Shown: one piece after another, positions 12,045 through 23,174 of the stretch
Layout of the letters: each line of letters begins with the position of its first letter
Numbering within the stretch: position 1 is the first letter of the stretch
Source of the DNA: Myotis daubentonii
Taxonomy: Eukaryota > Chordata > Mammalia > Chiroptera > Vespertilionidae
DNA length: 64,000 nt
Direction of reading: 5' to 3'
Assembly: GCF_963259705.1 (NCBI RefSeq)
Contig: NC_081849.1
Location: forward strand, 61,910,093-61,974,092
The notes under the pieces: model-generated
Database searches by the model: none
What the model was told of the DNA's origin: nothing
Seen by the model: the letters and a program-made list of their open reading frames with translations, nothing else
Position numbers and translations under genes: made by a program

Positions 12045-12195
12045 AACTCTTTTTTTGGGGGGCGGGGGGGGGAGAGGGGTGGGCATGGGGGATTGAATCT
12101 GCAACCTAGGTATGTGCCCTGACCAGGAATTGAACTCTCAAACTTTTGGTGTGTGGGATGACACTCCAACCAACTGAGCCACCCGGCCCGGGCTT
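12045..12195 (-). mobile_element. Ves SINE fragment
   Basis: The head region is recognisable ('gattgaatctgcaacctagg', 'accaactgagccacccggcc'). The tail is replaced by a G-rich run at 12057-12080. Confidence 0.8.
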
Positions 12196-12809
12196 TTTTA
12201 AAAAACCTCTTGTGATGAGGTTGTCTCCCAGCCCTGAGGAGCAGGGAGGGTGCCTATCACATGGAGATTTATTTCCTGCTTTTAGAGGGACAGAGGAGAG
12301 TCAAACTGCTCCTCCCACTCCTGCTGCTTCTTAATTGAATTTAATTCAAAGTGATCAGTATGCCATTGTGGGATATCTTGGGGTGGGCTGCCCTGCACCC
12401 CCACACTTACCAAAGAGGAAATATTTTGGGGCCAGCTCCATAAAGCTCAAAGGGAAGTGGGCATTTGGGTGGGAAATGGTTGAACAATTTCAGGGCAGTG
12501 ATTTGTCCTGGCTTGAGCTATTTGGAGTTTGGGTCTGTTGTAATAAAAATTTTACAGAATAATTTTTTGCCTTCACTACTGAGAAAGCCTAACCTTAACT
12601 AACAGGAAAAAAATAAAAGCTGATACAATAACTGTTCATATTATCCAGGTTTAAAGATATTGCTTTGGCCTGATGTTAGTAAATGTGCTATACTGAGGTC
12701 TAAGGAAAATACCCCGCCACAAATGAAGATGTCAAATCTCTGCATCCCTGAGTCCTGCCTTGCGCTTAGCTTGCTCAGGGTGTAACGGTGCAGATACTAA
12801 GGTCTAGTC

Positions 12810-13044
12810 CAGTGATGGCGAACCTATGACACGCGTGTCAGAGGTGACACGTGAACTCATTTTTTTGGTTGATTTTTCTTTGTTAAATGGCATTTAAATA
12901 TATAAAATAAATATCAAAAATATAAGTGTTTGTTTTACTATGGTTGCAAAGATCAAAACATTTCTATATGTGACACAGCACCAGAGTTAAGTTAGGGTTT
13001 TTCAAAATGCTGACACGCCGAGCTCAAAAGGTTCGCCATCACTG
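12810..13044 (+). mobile_element. Nonautonomous hAT MITE
   Basis: A 235-bp element with terminal inverted repeats CAGTGATGGCGAACCT / AGGTTCGCCATCACTG (interior ends slightly diverged). A perfect 8-bp target duplication GTCTAGTC lies at 12802-12809 and 13045-13052. The centre is AT-rich and lacks coding. A related copy in reverse orientation lies at 46132-46349. Confidence 0.93.
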
Positions 13045-13052
13045 GTCTAGTC

Positions 13053-13743
13053 CAAGAGGACTTCGGGACCTTTCTGACTGAGAGGGTGGACCACGGGAGA
13101 TGTGAGGGGCCTTTGAGAGTCTCCGATTCTACAACTTCTACATAAACTCCTGTTGGAAATGCATTTCTGTATCTTCCTTTGTAAGTGGCAGTTCTTTCCC
13201 TTCACTCACTGTAAATGGCCGTGATCAGGGCCCTGACACTATTGGGTGAATTCACTTGTCAGGTTTCCCTTTTCTGTAGCATTTGATATAGCATCAGCAT
13301 CTGATATAACTGTTGAAGATATAGAGGAGGGATAATTTGGAGAGAAGAAAGTATGGGGGCACTGGCGTGCCTAAATGCACTGTACTATAGCAGCAACACT
13401 CTGCTTCAGTGTATTTACTACAGCTTTGCCTTCTACTCAGCATCCCGATTCCTTTGCTGAGAATTTCAGAGGACAAAATACCTAGTGGATAACTGTTATC
13501 ACCTTTGCTAACATTTGCCCCTTCTTATAGTACTAAATGTTTTACGTGTTGTGGCACTCTTTTGGCCAGATGTTAATTTGAGAAGCTATACTGAGGTCTA
13601 GATATCTTTAAGGTAGGGGAATATGAGTTGCTATACTCAAAGCAGCACCAACCTGATATTAGTAGGTCACATGGTATCAATCAGACCTATCAATATAGAA
13701 TTATGATGACAGGGAAGGGGTGATGTTGTAGACATACTATTAT
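13053..13743. other. No feature seen
   Basis: Intergenic sequence without recognisable repeat or exon. Confidence 0.4.
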
Positions 13744-13759
13744 AACAGGTCATATTCTT

Positions 13760-13976
13760 TTTTAAAATATATTTTTATTGATTTCAGAGAGGAAGGAACA
13801 GGGAGAGAGAGATAGAAACATCAATGATGAGAGAGAATCATTGATCGGCTGCCTCCTGCACACACCACACCGAGGATCGAGCCCTCAACCCAGGCATGTG
13901 CCCTGACCGGGAATCAAACCGTGACTTTCTGATTCATAGGTTGACACTCAACCACTGAGTCACACCGACTGGGCAA
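13760..13976 (-). mobile_element. Ves SINE
   Basis: Reverse copy flanked by the 16-bp duplication AACAGGTCATATTCTT at 13744-13759 and 13977-13992. Confidence 0.95.
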
Positions 13977-14029
13977 AACAGGTCATATTCTTAAAACTTA
14001 TTTATTAACACAGTCATATGTTAGGCACA

Positions 14030-14350
14030 GAGAGTCTAGCATTTTGGCCCAAGTCACCCAGATGTTAAATAACAGTTAGGATTCAAACTTTAGCCCATCT
14101 GACTCCAGGCCCACATTATTTCCACATCCTCTCAATGACTCATTAGGTTCCAGCCACTGTTTTAAGCGCTTTGTAGCCGTTAACTCATTTAATCTTCTCT
14201 ATAGATTTGTGAAGTCGGTACTATTCTCCCAAGTTATACATGAAGGCATGAGGCAATGACAGCTGAAATAATTTGCCCAAGGTCATGCAGCTAGTAAGTG
14301 GCAAAGCTTGGATTTGACCCCAGCTAGCCTTGACAGTATAATAGTGCTTG
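14030..14350 (-). repeat. MIR SINE pair
   Basis: Two diverged MIR-derived segments. The second contains 'cagctagtaagtggcaaagc', the textbook MIR phrase, and is interrupted on the right by the L1-type insertion at 14371. Orientation is uncertain because both halves are degraded. Confidence 0.65.
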
Positions 14351-14370
14351 TCTAAAACTATAACTCGAGA

Positions 14371-16042
14371 GAGAGAACCAAGATGGCGGCATAGGTTAAC
14401 GCCGGAGTTTGCTGCTTTGAACAACTACTTCAAAAGTGAAACCAAAAAACGGAAGGGACATCACCCAGAACCACAGGAACGCTGGCTGAGTGGAAGTCCT
14501 ACAACTAGGAGGAAAGAGAAACGCACACGGACACTCAGAGGAGGTGCAGTGCTGAAGTCAAATTCTGAGGTGCGGAGTGCGCGGAGCGGGCTGGCGGCGG
14601 AGGGCGCGGTTGTTGTTTTCAATCGGGAGGGAGTCGCAGACTCTGAGCTCCAGATCCAGGCGAGTCTTTAGGGACCCAGACTCAAACGGGAGAAGCGGGA
14701 CTGTCTGGCTTCGGTCAGAGCAAGTGCAGCTCTCTCTCCGAGCTTTGCAGCGGGTGCTGGGACTCAGAGAGGCAGAGCCCCTGGGGACAGGACTGAGAGC
14801 CGCCATAACTGCTCTCTCCGGCCCACCCTGTTGATCCTGTGCTACCCGCCCTGCCCAAGCCCTGCACAGAGGCATTTGCCGGATAGCCTCAGGCAAAGGC
14901 TAGATTAGCACCTCCCTAGAGGACAGAAGTTCTCTCACTGCTGACACAGCTGATTCTCATAGCCACTTGGCCTGGAGGTCAAACCCTCCCTGGAATTAGC
15001 TACAACAATCAAGATTTAACTATAAGACTGCGAACAAAGACCACTAGGGGGTGCACCAAGGAAGCATAACAAAATGCAGAGACAAAGAAACAGGACAAAA
15101 TTGTCAATGGAAGAAATAGAGTTCAGAACCACACTTTTAAGGTCTCTCGAGAACTGTCTAAAAGCTGCCGATAAACTTAATGAGATCTACACGAAAACTA
15201 ATAAGACCCTCGATCTTATATTGGGGAACCAACTAGAAATTAAGCATACACGGACTGAAATAACGAATATTATACAGACGCCCGACAGCAGACCAGAGGA
15301 GCGCAAGAATCAAGTCAATGATTTGAAATGCGAGGAAGCAAAAAACATCCAATCGGAAAAGCAAAATGAAAAAAGAATCCAAAAATGCGAGGATAGTGTA
15401 AGGAGCCTCTGGGACAGCTTCAAGCGTACCAACATCAGAATTATAGGGGTGCCAGAAGATGAGAGAGAGCAAGATATTGAAAACCTATTTGAAGAAATAA
15501 TGACAGAAAACTTCCCCCACCTGGTGAAAGAAATGGACTTACAGGTCCAAGAAGCGCGGAGAACCCCAAACAAAAGGAATCCAAAGAGGACCACACCAAG
15601 ACACATCATAATTAAAATGCCAAGAGCAAAAGATAAAGAGAGAATCTTAAAAACAGCAAGAGAAAGAAACTCAGTTACCTACAAGGGAATACCCATACGA
15701 CTGTCAGCTGATTTCTCAACAGAAACTTTGCAGGCCAGAAGGGAGTGGCAAGAAATATTCAAAGTGATGAATACCAAGAACCTACAACCAAGATTACTTT
15801 ATCCAGCAAAGCTATCATTCAGAATTGAAGGTCAGATAAAGAGCTTCACAGATAAGGAAAAGCTAAAGGAGTTCATCACCACCAAACCAGTATTATATGA
15901 AATGCTGAAAGGTATCCTTTAAGAAGAGGAAGAAGAAGAAAAAGGTAAAGATACAAACTATGAACAACAAATATGCATCTATCAACAAGTGAATCTAAAA
16001 ATCAAATGAATAAATAATCTGATGAACAGAAAAAAAAAAAAT
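14371..16042 (+). mobile_element. Full-length ORF1-only L1-type element (HAL1-like), copy A
   Basis: A 1.67-kb retrotransposon bounded by a 17-bp perfect duplication AAAACTATAACTCGAGA (14354-14370 and 16043-16059). It begins 'gagagaaccaagatggcggc', an L1-type 5' end with a YY1-like motif. About 700 bp of GC-rich 5' UTR precede one intact ORF1 (15074-15922). After a short tail it ends in poly(A) just downstream of an AATAAA at about 16009. No trace of ORF2 (endonuclease or reverse transcriptase) is present. Such half-L1 elements must use the ORF2 protein of other L1s. Confidence 0.93.
15074..15922 (+). CDS. L1-type ORF1 protein, 282 aa, intact
   Basis: Encodes an L1 ORF1p-like RNA-binding chaperone, which in L1s forms trimers that package element RNA for target-primed reverse transcription. 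The N-terminal part (residues about 10-100) is charged and heptad-rich, consistent with a coiled coil. The middle holds the RRM-like region with the familiar 'RTNIRIIGVPEDER' and 'NLFEEIMTENFP' motifs (about 115-145). The C-terminal domain follows with 'IRLSADFSTETLQARREW' and 'RLLYPAKLSF' (about 205-260). The frame is open from ATG to TAA with no disruption, which argues for a young insertion. Against its counterpart at 31895-32785 it lacks 14 residues in the coiled coil. Expression is unproven. It is a transposon gene, not a host gene. Confidence 0.93.
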   Translation: MQRQRNRTKLSMEEIEFRTTLLRSLENCLKAADKLNEIYTKTNKTLDLILGNQLEIKHTRTEITNIIQTPDSRPEERKNQVNDLKCEEAKNIQSEKQNEKRIQKCEDSVRSLWDSFKRTNIRIIGVPEDEREQDIENLFEEIMTENFPHLVKEMDLQVQEARRTPNKRNPKRTTPRHIIIKMPRAKDKERILKTARERNSVTYKGIPIRLSADFSTETLQARREWQEIFKVMNTKNLQPRLLYPAKLSFRIEGQIKSFTDKEKLKEFITTKPVLYEMLKGIL

Positions 16043-16269
16043 AAAACTATAACTCGAGATTTTCCTTCTTACAAATGAATGTTTAATGCTTCCGCCATGG
16101 TGGTCAGCTTTCATTATTAGAAACATCGTCCTTCCCTCTCTCTTTCCCCACCCTGGCTCTTCCTCTGCAGCAGGTGGCAAACATCCTGAGCTTACTGCGA
16201 GCGGAACACCACACTCATTCAGCAAGCTCACTCTGAGCCAGTCCGCAGGAGTCAAAGCCTAGATCTCAG

Positions 16270-16430
16270 CCCTATCAGCAAGTTCTATAACCTCTCTCTT
16301 AGTTCTCCCATCTGTAAAATGGGGATATGCAACCCTATCTCATGGAAATGTTATGAGGATTAAAATGTATGTTTGTATAAATATTCTCAGTCCAGTAGTT
16401 GACACCATTCAACACATGGTAGTTATTATT
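16270..16430 (+). repeat. MIR SINE fragment
   Basis: 'ctcccatctgtaaaatgggg' and 'gttatgaggattaaaatg' are the conserved MIR phrases. Confidence 0.8.
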
Positions 16431-16477
16431 ATTATCATTATCATTATTGTTGCAGTTATATTACTGCATTATTATTA
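16422..16477. repeat. (ATT)n-rich simple repeat
   Basis: Imperfect ATT/ATC trinucleotides, likely grown from the MIR tail. Confidence 0.85.
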
Positions 16478-16489
16478 TACAAGGGGCAC

Positions 16490-17565
16490 AAAAACTCGAG
16501 AGTGCTTGCCATTTTTAGTTATACATTTCTGTGCTATTTCCAAAGGGAGGTACTCACATTTCCAATCCTGTGAGAAATGACTCATTGTTCTTTCTTCAAA
16601 AACATTTGAAGCAAAGCAATAAGAGTTTGGAATAATAATGTGCTTTATATCAAAACACCATGTACCCGAGAATAGCAGCTATTTCTCACAAGTGCAAAGC
16701 CAGAAACTTGAACCCAACTATTTGCATTTAGCCATGGGGCAAGGATGGCAGAGAGGAATTAGTTATTTGGAAGATCTTCTCCAAAACACAAGCACAGTGA
16801 CTCAGCACGGCGGCCCTGCCCACACAGGTCCTCTGTTAGGAGCCTTTGGCATAAAATCCTGCAGCAGACACTGTGGATCCAACTGCCTGTCTTTCCTTCT
16901 CCATCACTACTAGAATGCCAAGTTTGTTCAAGTACCAGGCAGCAATCTGCTCAGGGGAAGTCCATCCTGCCTCTGGGAATTCATCATAATTGGCCTAAGC
17001 CAGTCATGGCATTTTCATTTCCCTTTACTTACAATGGTTTAAGAATGAAAGGTGCCCAATCAATTATAAGGAAAATCAGCTGAGGGTTATTAAAAAGATT
17101 TTCTTCCCTGATAAAAGAGAAAGTCATACGAGAACAAAATCCTTTCTTTTTGCTGGTATTATTAGATGAGAGTGCGATGCTTAGAGCAGTGGCAGCTATC
17201 TTGTGACCACGAGGAGAAAGCCAAGAGAATTGCAGCCTAGCTGACCAAGAGCTCAAGTATCATTAAACCTGCTGGAACTTCCTACCTCTAGACTTCTTTT
17301 TATGCAAGATAATAGACCCCTATTGTTTAGCAATGTTTAGTCAGATATTCTGTTACTTGCAACCAAAAGCTTCCCAATTAATTCAAACCTAAACTAAAAT
17401 CATTGATGTATGAAATTAGGAGAGTTCCTAAAGCTCTCTATGCAGGCATATATTATGGGGAAATAAGCATTACACAATTTAACTAGGCTCATGTTAACAT
17501 TATGTTGTCACACACACCCCAAACCCTCACACAGTAGGATGAGAAAAGAATGAAAACAAGATGAG
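16490..17565. other. Repeat-free stretch
   Basis: High-complexity sequence without a recognised repeat. Open frames of 75-91 codons have no recognisable homology. Confidence 0.4.
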
Positions 17566-17569
17566 CTTT

Positions 17570-17795
17570 AGGATGCGACAGGTATGGATCTGAATCTTGG
17601 CTCTGCCACTTATTAGCTGTGTGACCTTAAACAAATTATTTAACTTCTCTGAGACTCACTTTTGAAATGTGTCAAATGGGAAGTCCAAGCCTTATCTGGT
17701 AGCACTTGTGGTAAGGATCACCTAGAAATACATAGAAAGATTCTCTTGCTTAATCTCTTTTTAAACTCTGCAGACCTGGCACATAGGAGGGCCTT
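17570..17795 (+). repeat. MIR SINE
   Basis: Contains 'ggctctgccacttattagct' and 'gtgtgaccttaaacaaatta', the MIR core. Confidence 0.85.
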
Positions 17796-17897
17796 AATTC
17801 AGTGACTGTGTGATTTGTTGCTTAAACTGGGAGTGATCCAGGCAACCAAGACATAGTCATCCTATGTTAATACATGCATTCCCTCCCTTACCCCCAA

Positions 17898-17900
<3 letters not shown>

Positions 17901-17948
<48 letters not shown>
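17901..17948. repeat. (TC)n microsatellite
   Basis: About 23 TC units. Confidence 0.95.
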
Positions 17949-17949
<1 letters not shown>

Positions 17950-18740
17950 CCCCTCTCTTTCCCAGTTTTTCAATTTTAAAATAATATTATTTAAAGTCCT
18001 CATATTTCTATATAATGCCCATTATGGCTGGAGGCATCCCAGCCTCTCATATCTCTTGCCACTTCCTGGCCAAGGGGAGAGTTTGAAGGCCTCTCCAAGA
18101 TTTCAGTGAATTAGCACCTTGGAACCCCTCAGCTCCAGTCACCCATGTCCTCTGGAGCTGCTCTGGCCCCACAGTCCATTACCTCTCACGTCAAACTTGG
18201 GACAAACGTCTTCAGTTTCTGCAACATCAAAACCAAAATCACTCACGCCTAACATTCCAGAAGGAAGCAGATTCTCCTGCAGATTTCATGGGAAACAGGG
18301 AGGATTTACACTCAGGTAACAAGCACTGTCATTCTCAAAAGACCCTTTGGTCAGGCTATTACCATGTTCGTTCACTGGCTTTGCCTAATCCCGGCCTCTA
18401 CCTTGCTGGCTCTTTTCTCCACTTACTTTTTTCTCTCTCCCCTTGCCTTTCCTTATCCTAGTATGATATCGCTCACCCCCCAACCCCTAAATCTGGACCT
18501 TATGCAATATCCAAACCCTCAGCAGGACTTACCTTCTCTCCCAAATGTGGCAGCCAGCGTCTCTGGGATGGTCCTCACGACCCCACCTCACAGTGTTTAT
18601 AATACTAGTATAACCCCCTCCTGCTGCGTGTGTACAAGACCTGCGACTTCGTACTAATCCATAGAATGAGACCAAGGTGATGGGATGTCACTTCTGTGAT
18701 CATGTTACATTATGTCAGACTTTGTCTTGGTAGCACACTC
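17950..18740. other. No feature seen
   Basis: Pyrimidine-rich intergenic DNA with open frames of 66-97 codons lacking recognisable similarity. Confidence 0.4.
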
Positions 18741-18749
18741 CCTCTAGAG

Positions 18750-18961
18750 CAGCGGTTCTCAACCTGTGGGTTGCGACCCCTTTGGCGGTCGAACGACCCT
18801 TTCACAGGGGTCGCCTAAGACCATCCTGCATATTAGATATTTACATTGCGATTCATAACAGTAGCAACATTACAGTTATGAAGTAGCAACGAAAATAATT
18901 TTATGGTTGGGTCACAACATGAGGAACTGTATTTAAAGGGCCAGAAGGTTGAGAACCACTG
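18750..18961 (+). mobile_element. SPIN-like nonautonomous hAT
   Basis: A 212-bp element, CAGCGGTTCTCAACCT to AGGTTGAGAACCACTG, with a perfect 8-bp duplication CTCTAGAG at 18742-18749 and 18962-18969. Same family as 2977-3476 and 27525-27736. Confidence 0.93.
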
Positions 18962-19059
18962 CTCTAGAGACTCTTCTTGCTAGCTGGATGAAGTACGCAG
19001 CCATATTGGGAGGTCCCCAAGGCAGGCAACTGTGGGCAACTCTAGGAACAATATGGTTT

Positions 19060-19350
19060 CTAGGAGTTGAGGACAGCCTCCAACGGCAGCAAGAAGCTGG
19101 GGCCCTCTCACTACCAATGCAAGGAAATGAATTCTGCCAAAACAATCTAAGTGAGCTCAGAAGTAGTTCTTCCCCAATCAAGCCACCCAATGAGATCACA
19201 TCTGGATTGCAGTTAAATGAGTCCCAAATCAGAGGACACAGCTAAACTGTGCCTAGACTCCTGGCGCACAGAAATTGTGAGATAATAAATGTTATTTTAG
19301 GCTGCTACGTTTGTGGTGATTTGCTACACAGCAATAGATACTTAAAACAC
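19060..19350 (+). repeat. Ancient interspersed repeat, class unresolved
   Basis: 'attgtgagataataaatgtt' and 'gtttgtggtgatttgctaca' are a familiar 3' end of an old mammalian LTR/MaLR-type repeat. Not assigned further. Confidence 0.4.
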
Positions 19351-22030
19351 CAACTATTTAGCCAGGTGTTTTTCCAAGTGAAGATTATTCTCTTGCTTTC
19401 CTGATGATCAGGAGCAGGTTGGGGATGGGATGCTCATCTAAAGCCATAAAACTGAGACAGGATGTCTATACCCTGGGGATCTGAACGCATAACTTTAGCC
19501 CCACTGGCCTTTGCTTGTGCTGAGTTCATATTGTAGAGAGCGGTGAGTAATACAGTAATGGTCCCTAGAATGCTGTTTCTCTCTTTGCTCAGAATGGTTC
19601 TAAAATATTTAAAACTCTCCTCTTGACTAGATAATCAACCTGACAGTTTAGATTTTCCCATAAAGTTTATATCAATATGATTCTGAATTTTAAAGGGATT
19701 TTAAAGACCAAGGGGTATATATGAGGGAGATAGTATCTTCTACTGAGAAGGTAGTAACTCTTAGAGTATCACTCCACAGGGCATGATGCTATCAGTGATT
19801 AGTTATCAAGGTATCTCTGCTAGTCCTACATGCCAGCACAGTGATAGAAGAGAAGCAGTAGATGTGGCCTTTCCCTGTCTTTGGAGAAATCAGTTCATCT
19901 CCCAGATCGTAGCAAGTCCTGATGAAGTTGGGGATTTGTTTCAAATCTCCTCTAGGAGACTCTACAGAACTCTACTCCGGAGAGGATTTGATAAGCTGAA
20001 CACTAAGTGGGAAGTGGTTTCCATTTCTTAAAAAACCTGAAGAGCAGGGGCAGCATTCATTCTGTGAGTTACAGCTCCTGTTAGAATAGGATCTCCTGAT
20101 CTTCCCAGGCCACTGTCAAGAAGAGCTGGTGTCTCCCTCTGAGGTGCTGAATGCCACAAGGAGTAGCTTATTGTCCGAAAGTTGAATATCCCAGAATCTG
20201 GCCACAGAGAGAGGGTGAGGGGAATTATGACAATGCATGTCTTCTTTTGATCAGAGATTAAAGGTGGGTGATATACCTGACAAGGATTCCTACTGCCTAG
20301 CCGGTAATGACAGATAATTTGGAGATGACGCATTTATTTTTATTTCTTATTTAGGTAGTCCCCACCATCCCAGCCCCCCAAATACACACGGACATAAAGT
20401 TAATGGCTGTTTACAAGTGAATGTCAACTTTCATGTAAAGTATGTCCCAGATTGCTCTCCACAGTGTTGCCTAAGGAAATCCCTAGACCTAACAGTGGAA
20501 CCAAATCTGACTTTCTGAACTATTACTCAGCTTGAGCCCTGACAAATGCAGTGTCAGTGTTCCCACGGCAGAACTCTGAAGATTCCACATGTTTTTCTCT
20601 TTTGCTTTTCCTAGTCGTGACTTTCTCTTTACAGATCTAAAAGCACTCATCTCTGTGCCTGTCAAGGGGGAGGATGGTAATTAGGAATGAAAAAAGTAAG
20701 CCAGCTTCTGACATATAAACTAGGATTTTGCAGTGAGAAACTGTCAAAGTGAAAAAATTTTTTCTACATCACTTTGGCTCCCAGTTAATATGTTAGGAGC
20801 TAGACTTGGCAAACCAAATCACAGAGCTTTTCCTGTTTGCCTATAACACTATGCCAAGAAACACCTACTCTGTGGTAGAAAGAGGATGTGATAGAAGTAA
20901 AAGTAAACTTTCCCACTTGTAGCCCAGGGGATGGTGAGAAGGAAAGGAGCGATCAGAGAAAGGGAAAGGCGAACAGTGAGAAACTCATGCTCTGAGGTGG
21001 TCATCTGGACCCTTTCTGTGAGATTCTGGGATAGCTATGCTGAGCGGCTTAATCTCAACACGAGTGTGAGTGTCCCGGCATGATTAGGAGACTGGAGTGC
21101 TGAGGTACCTGAGAAAGGGGTGGGGGGGAGGAAGGAGGAAGAGAAAGAGAGAGAGGCTGAGGGAGAGAGAGAACACACCTCAATTGTACTCCCAAGCCTC
21201 CCTTGGTGACACAGAGTTGAGAGCCAGCAGCCTGCCATGGCCCTGTTGTGTCCATGGGGGAGATGACCTCACAGGATGAACAGCCTGGCCAGGGGCTGAG
21301 TGGAGGGATGCGTTTAAGGGTCTGCAGCCAGAAAGAGCAGAAGGGGCCCAAGTCAACAAGGAAGGGTGACTAGACCCTGATTGAACCAGAAAAAAAAAAG
21401 AAGATAATTTTAGCAGCCACTGAAGTCTATAGCCAAAACTTGGATGAACTGAGCGCTACACAATCAAGAACCAGGAGAACACTACAGGGGCCCCTCTCCC
21501 CACCCCATATCTTCAGAATACAGTAATCTATACTCTTCAAATAAGAAGGCAGTGGGTTGTGAAAATGTGGGAAATCCAAGAACCTGAGAAATTACCTAAC
21601 GAGGTGGTTTAAATTACTAGGTCAGAATACATTTTAAACCAGATTAAATTGAGTTTGTTTTGATTTTGTCCTTTCCAGCTACCTACCAGGTCACAAGACC
21701 AAATCAGCTATAGACAAAATAAAGAAACTAAACCCCTCCTAAATTTCTACATCATGAGTAACTTTGCAGTCCTGCTACAAAAACACTAAGATCAAATAAT
21801 GTTAAGTTCTCATCATATTGCATTTGACCCCACAAAAATAAATAGCCTTTCACTACCCAGAAGCTGGCTATAGAAAGTCTTTAATTTATGAGAGGCTTTT
21901 ATGCATGGAAAATAATCACTGCTATTTGTGCTTTGGTTACTAGCCAATATTTTGATCTCAGGGATGTACTGAGTTTGGTAGATTACTTTATTTACTCACG
22001 ATTCTTCCTTCCCTCCCCCACTTTGCTGTG
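19351..22030. other. No feature seen
   Basis: About 2.7 kb of apparently unique intergenic sequence. Open frames up to 101 codons (20028-20333 minus) show no domain, codon or splice support. A purine-rich tract lies at 21112-21175. Confidence 0.4.
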
Positions 22031-22049
22031 GTTCAAGAATGCAGGTAGA

Positions 22050-22271
22050 GCCGAAACCGGTTTGGCTCAGTGGATAGAGCGTCGGCCTGCGGACTGAACG
22101 GTCCCGGGTTCGATTCCGGTCAAGGGCATGTACCTTGGTTGCGGGCACATCCCCAGTGGGGAGTGTGCAGGAGGCAGCTGATCGATGTTTCTCTCTCATC
22201 GATGTTTCTAACTCTCTCTCTCTCTCCCTTCCTCTCTGTAAAAAATCAATAAAATATATATTTTTTTAAAA
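22050..22271 (+). mobile_element. Ves SINE
   Basis: Young copy with the intact promoter-like head and 'ctctctcatcgatgtttcta'. Flanked by AAGAATGCAGGT at 22035-22046 and 22272-22283. Confidence 0.95.
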
Positions 22272-22284
22272 AAGAATGCAGGTG

Positions 22285-22560
22285 TAGCATTTTTCCCTAC
22301 CTTTTTGATGTGGGCCTTGACCATGTGACTTGCTTTTGAGATAATGGAATGTGGACCAAAAAGAAAGCCTCCCAGTTCTGAGCCAAGGAATCAAGGCAGT
22401 CACATGTTTCCACACTCTTCTCTTGTAATTCTGCCATCTGCCTTGTGAAGAGCCCTGAGTAGCCACTGGTCCCACAATAGAAGCACATGGAGCATACCTA
22501 AACTCAACTCACAGTCTAACGGAGAGCCTTCCCAGACACCCGCTGGCCATGAATATGAAA
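22285..22560 (+). repeat. Possible ancient repeat
   Basis: 'ccatgtgacttgcttttgag' and 'ataatggaatgtggacc' resemble an old mammalian LTR/MaLR-like repeat into which the preceding Ves SINE inserted. Sequence from 22560 to 23050 is AT-rich with nothing recognised. Confidence 0.35.
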
Positions 22561-23055
22561 TATGTGATTTGGAGGTTGCATTTCATGCATCAGTATTGCA
22601 CAAGAAACTTAACTGATGTATTAAACAATTAGCATTTATCTAAATACTAAACAATCAACATTATCCTAAACATTCATACACTAGTCATATAGCTGATACA
22701 CCAAATCACAGATTTACTAGTAACTACTTAAAATTTCCCAGATAATTAGTGATTATAAACTTACTTAATTATATGCTCTCGATAATTACTTAAAATCACA
22801 AATTTAACCTATCAGGTTTTTATAAATATTTTAAACAACTTATAATAGAGACAAACACACTCACAATATTATATTGATTACCAGCACTGCAGAGTTAGGG
22901 GAGTCAAATGATTGCTACTCAGTTGGATTTGGAATCTGATCACAGCCCAAAATGATTCTACCCCATACCACTAAGTTATAAATTAAGCCTTTATTTTAGT
23001 TAAAACTTACTTTTACTTTTAATTAGTTGCCTTTCCTATAGATATTGATTTTTTC

Positions 23056-23170
23056 ATTTTAATCCTCACCTGAGGATATTTTTCCATTGATTTTTAGAGA
23101 GAGTAGAGAGAGGGAAAGACAAAGAGAAATATGGATGTGAGAGAAACACATTGATTGGTTGCCTCCTGTA
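23056..23170 (-). mobile_element. Ves SINE, older subfamily, truncated
   Basis: Tail and middle only ('aatcctcacctgaggatatt', 'cattgattggttgcctcctg'). The tRNA-like head is replaced at about 23170 by L1-like sequence. Confidence 0.85.
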
Positions 23171-23174
23171 AAGA

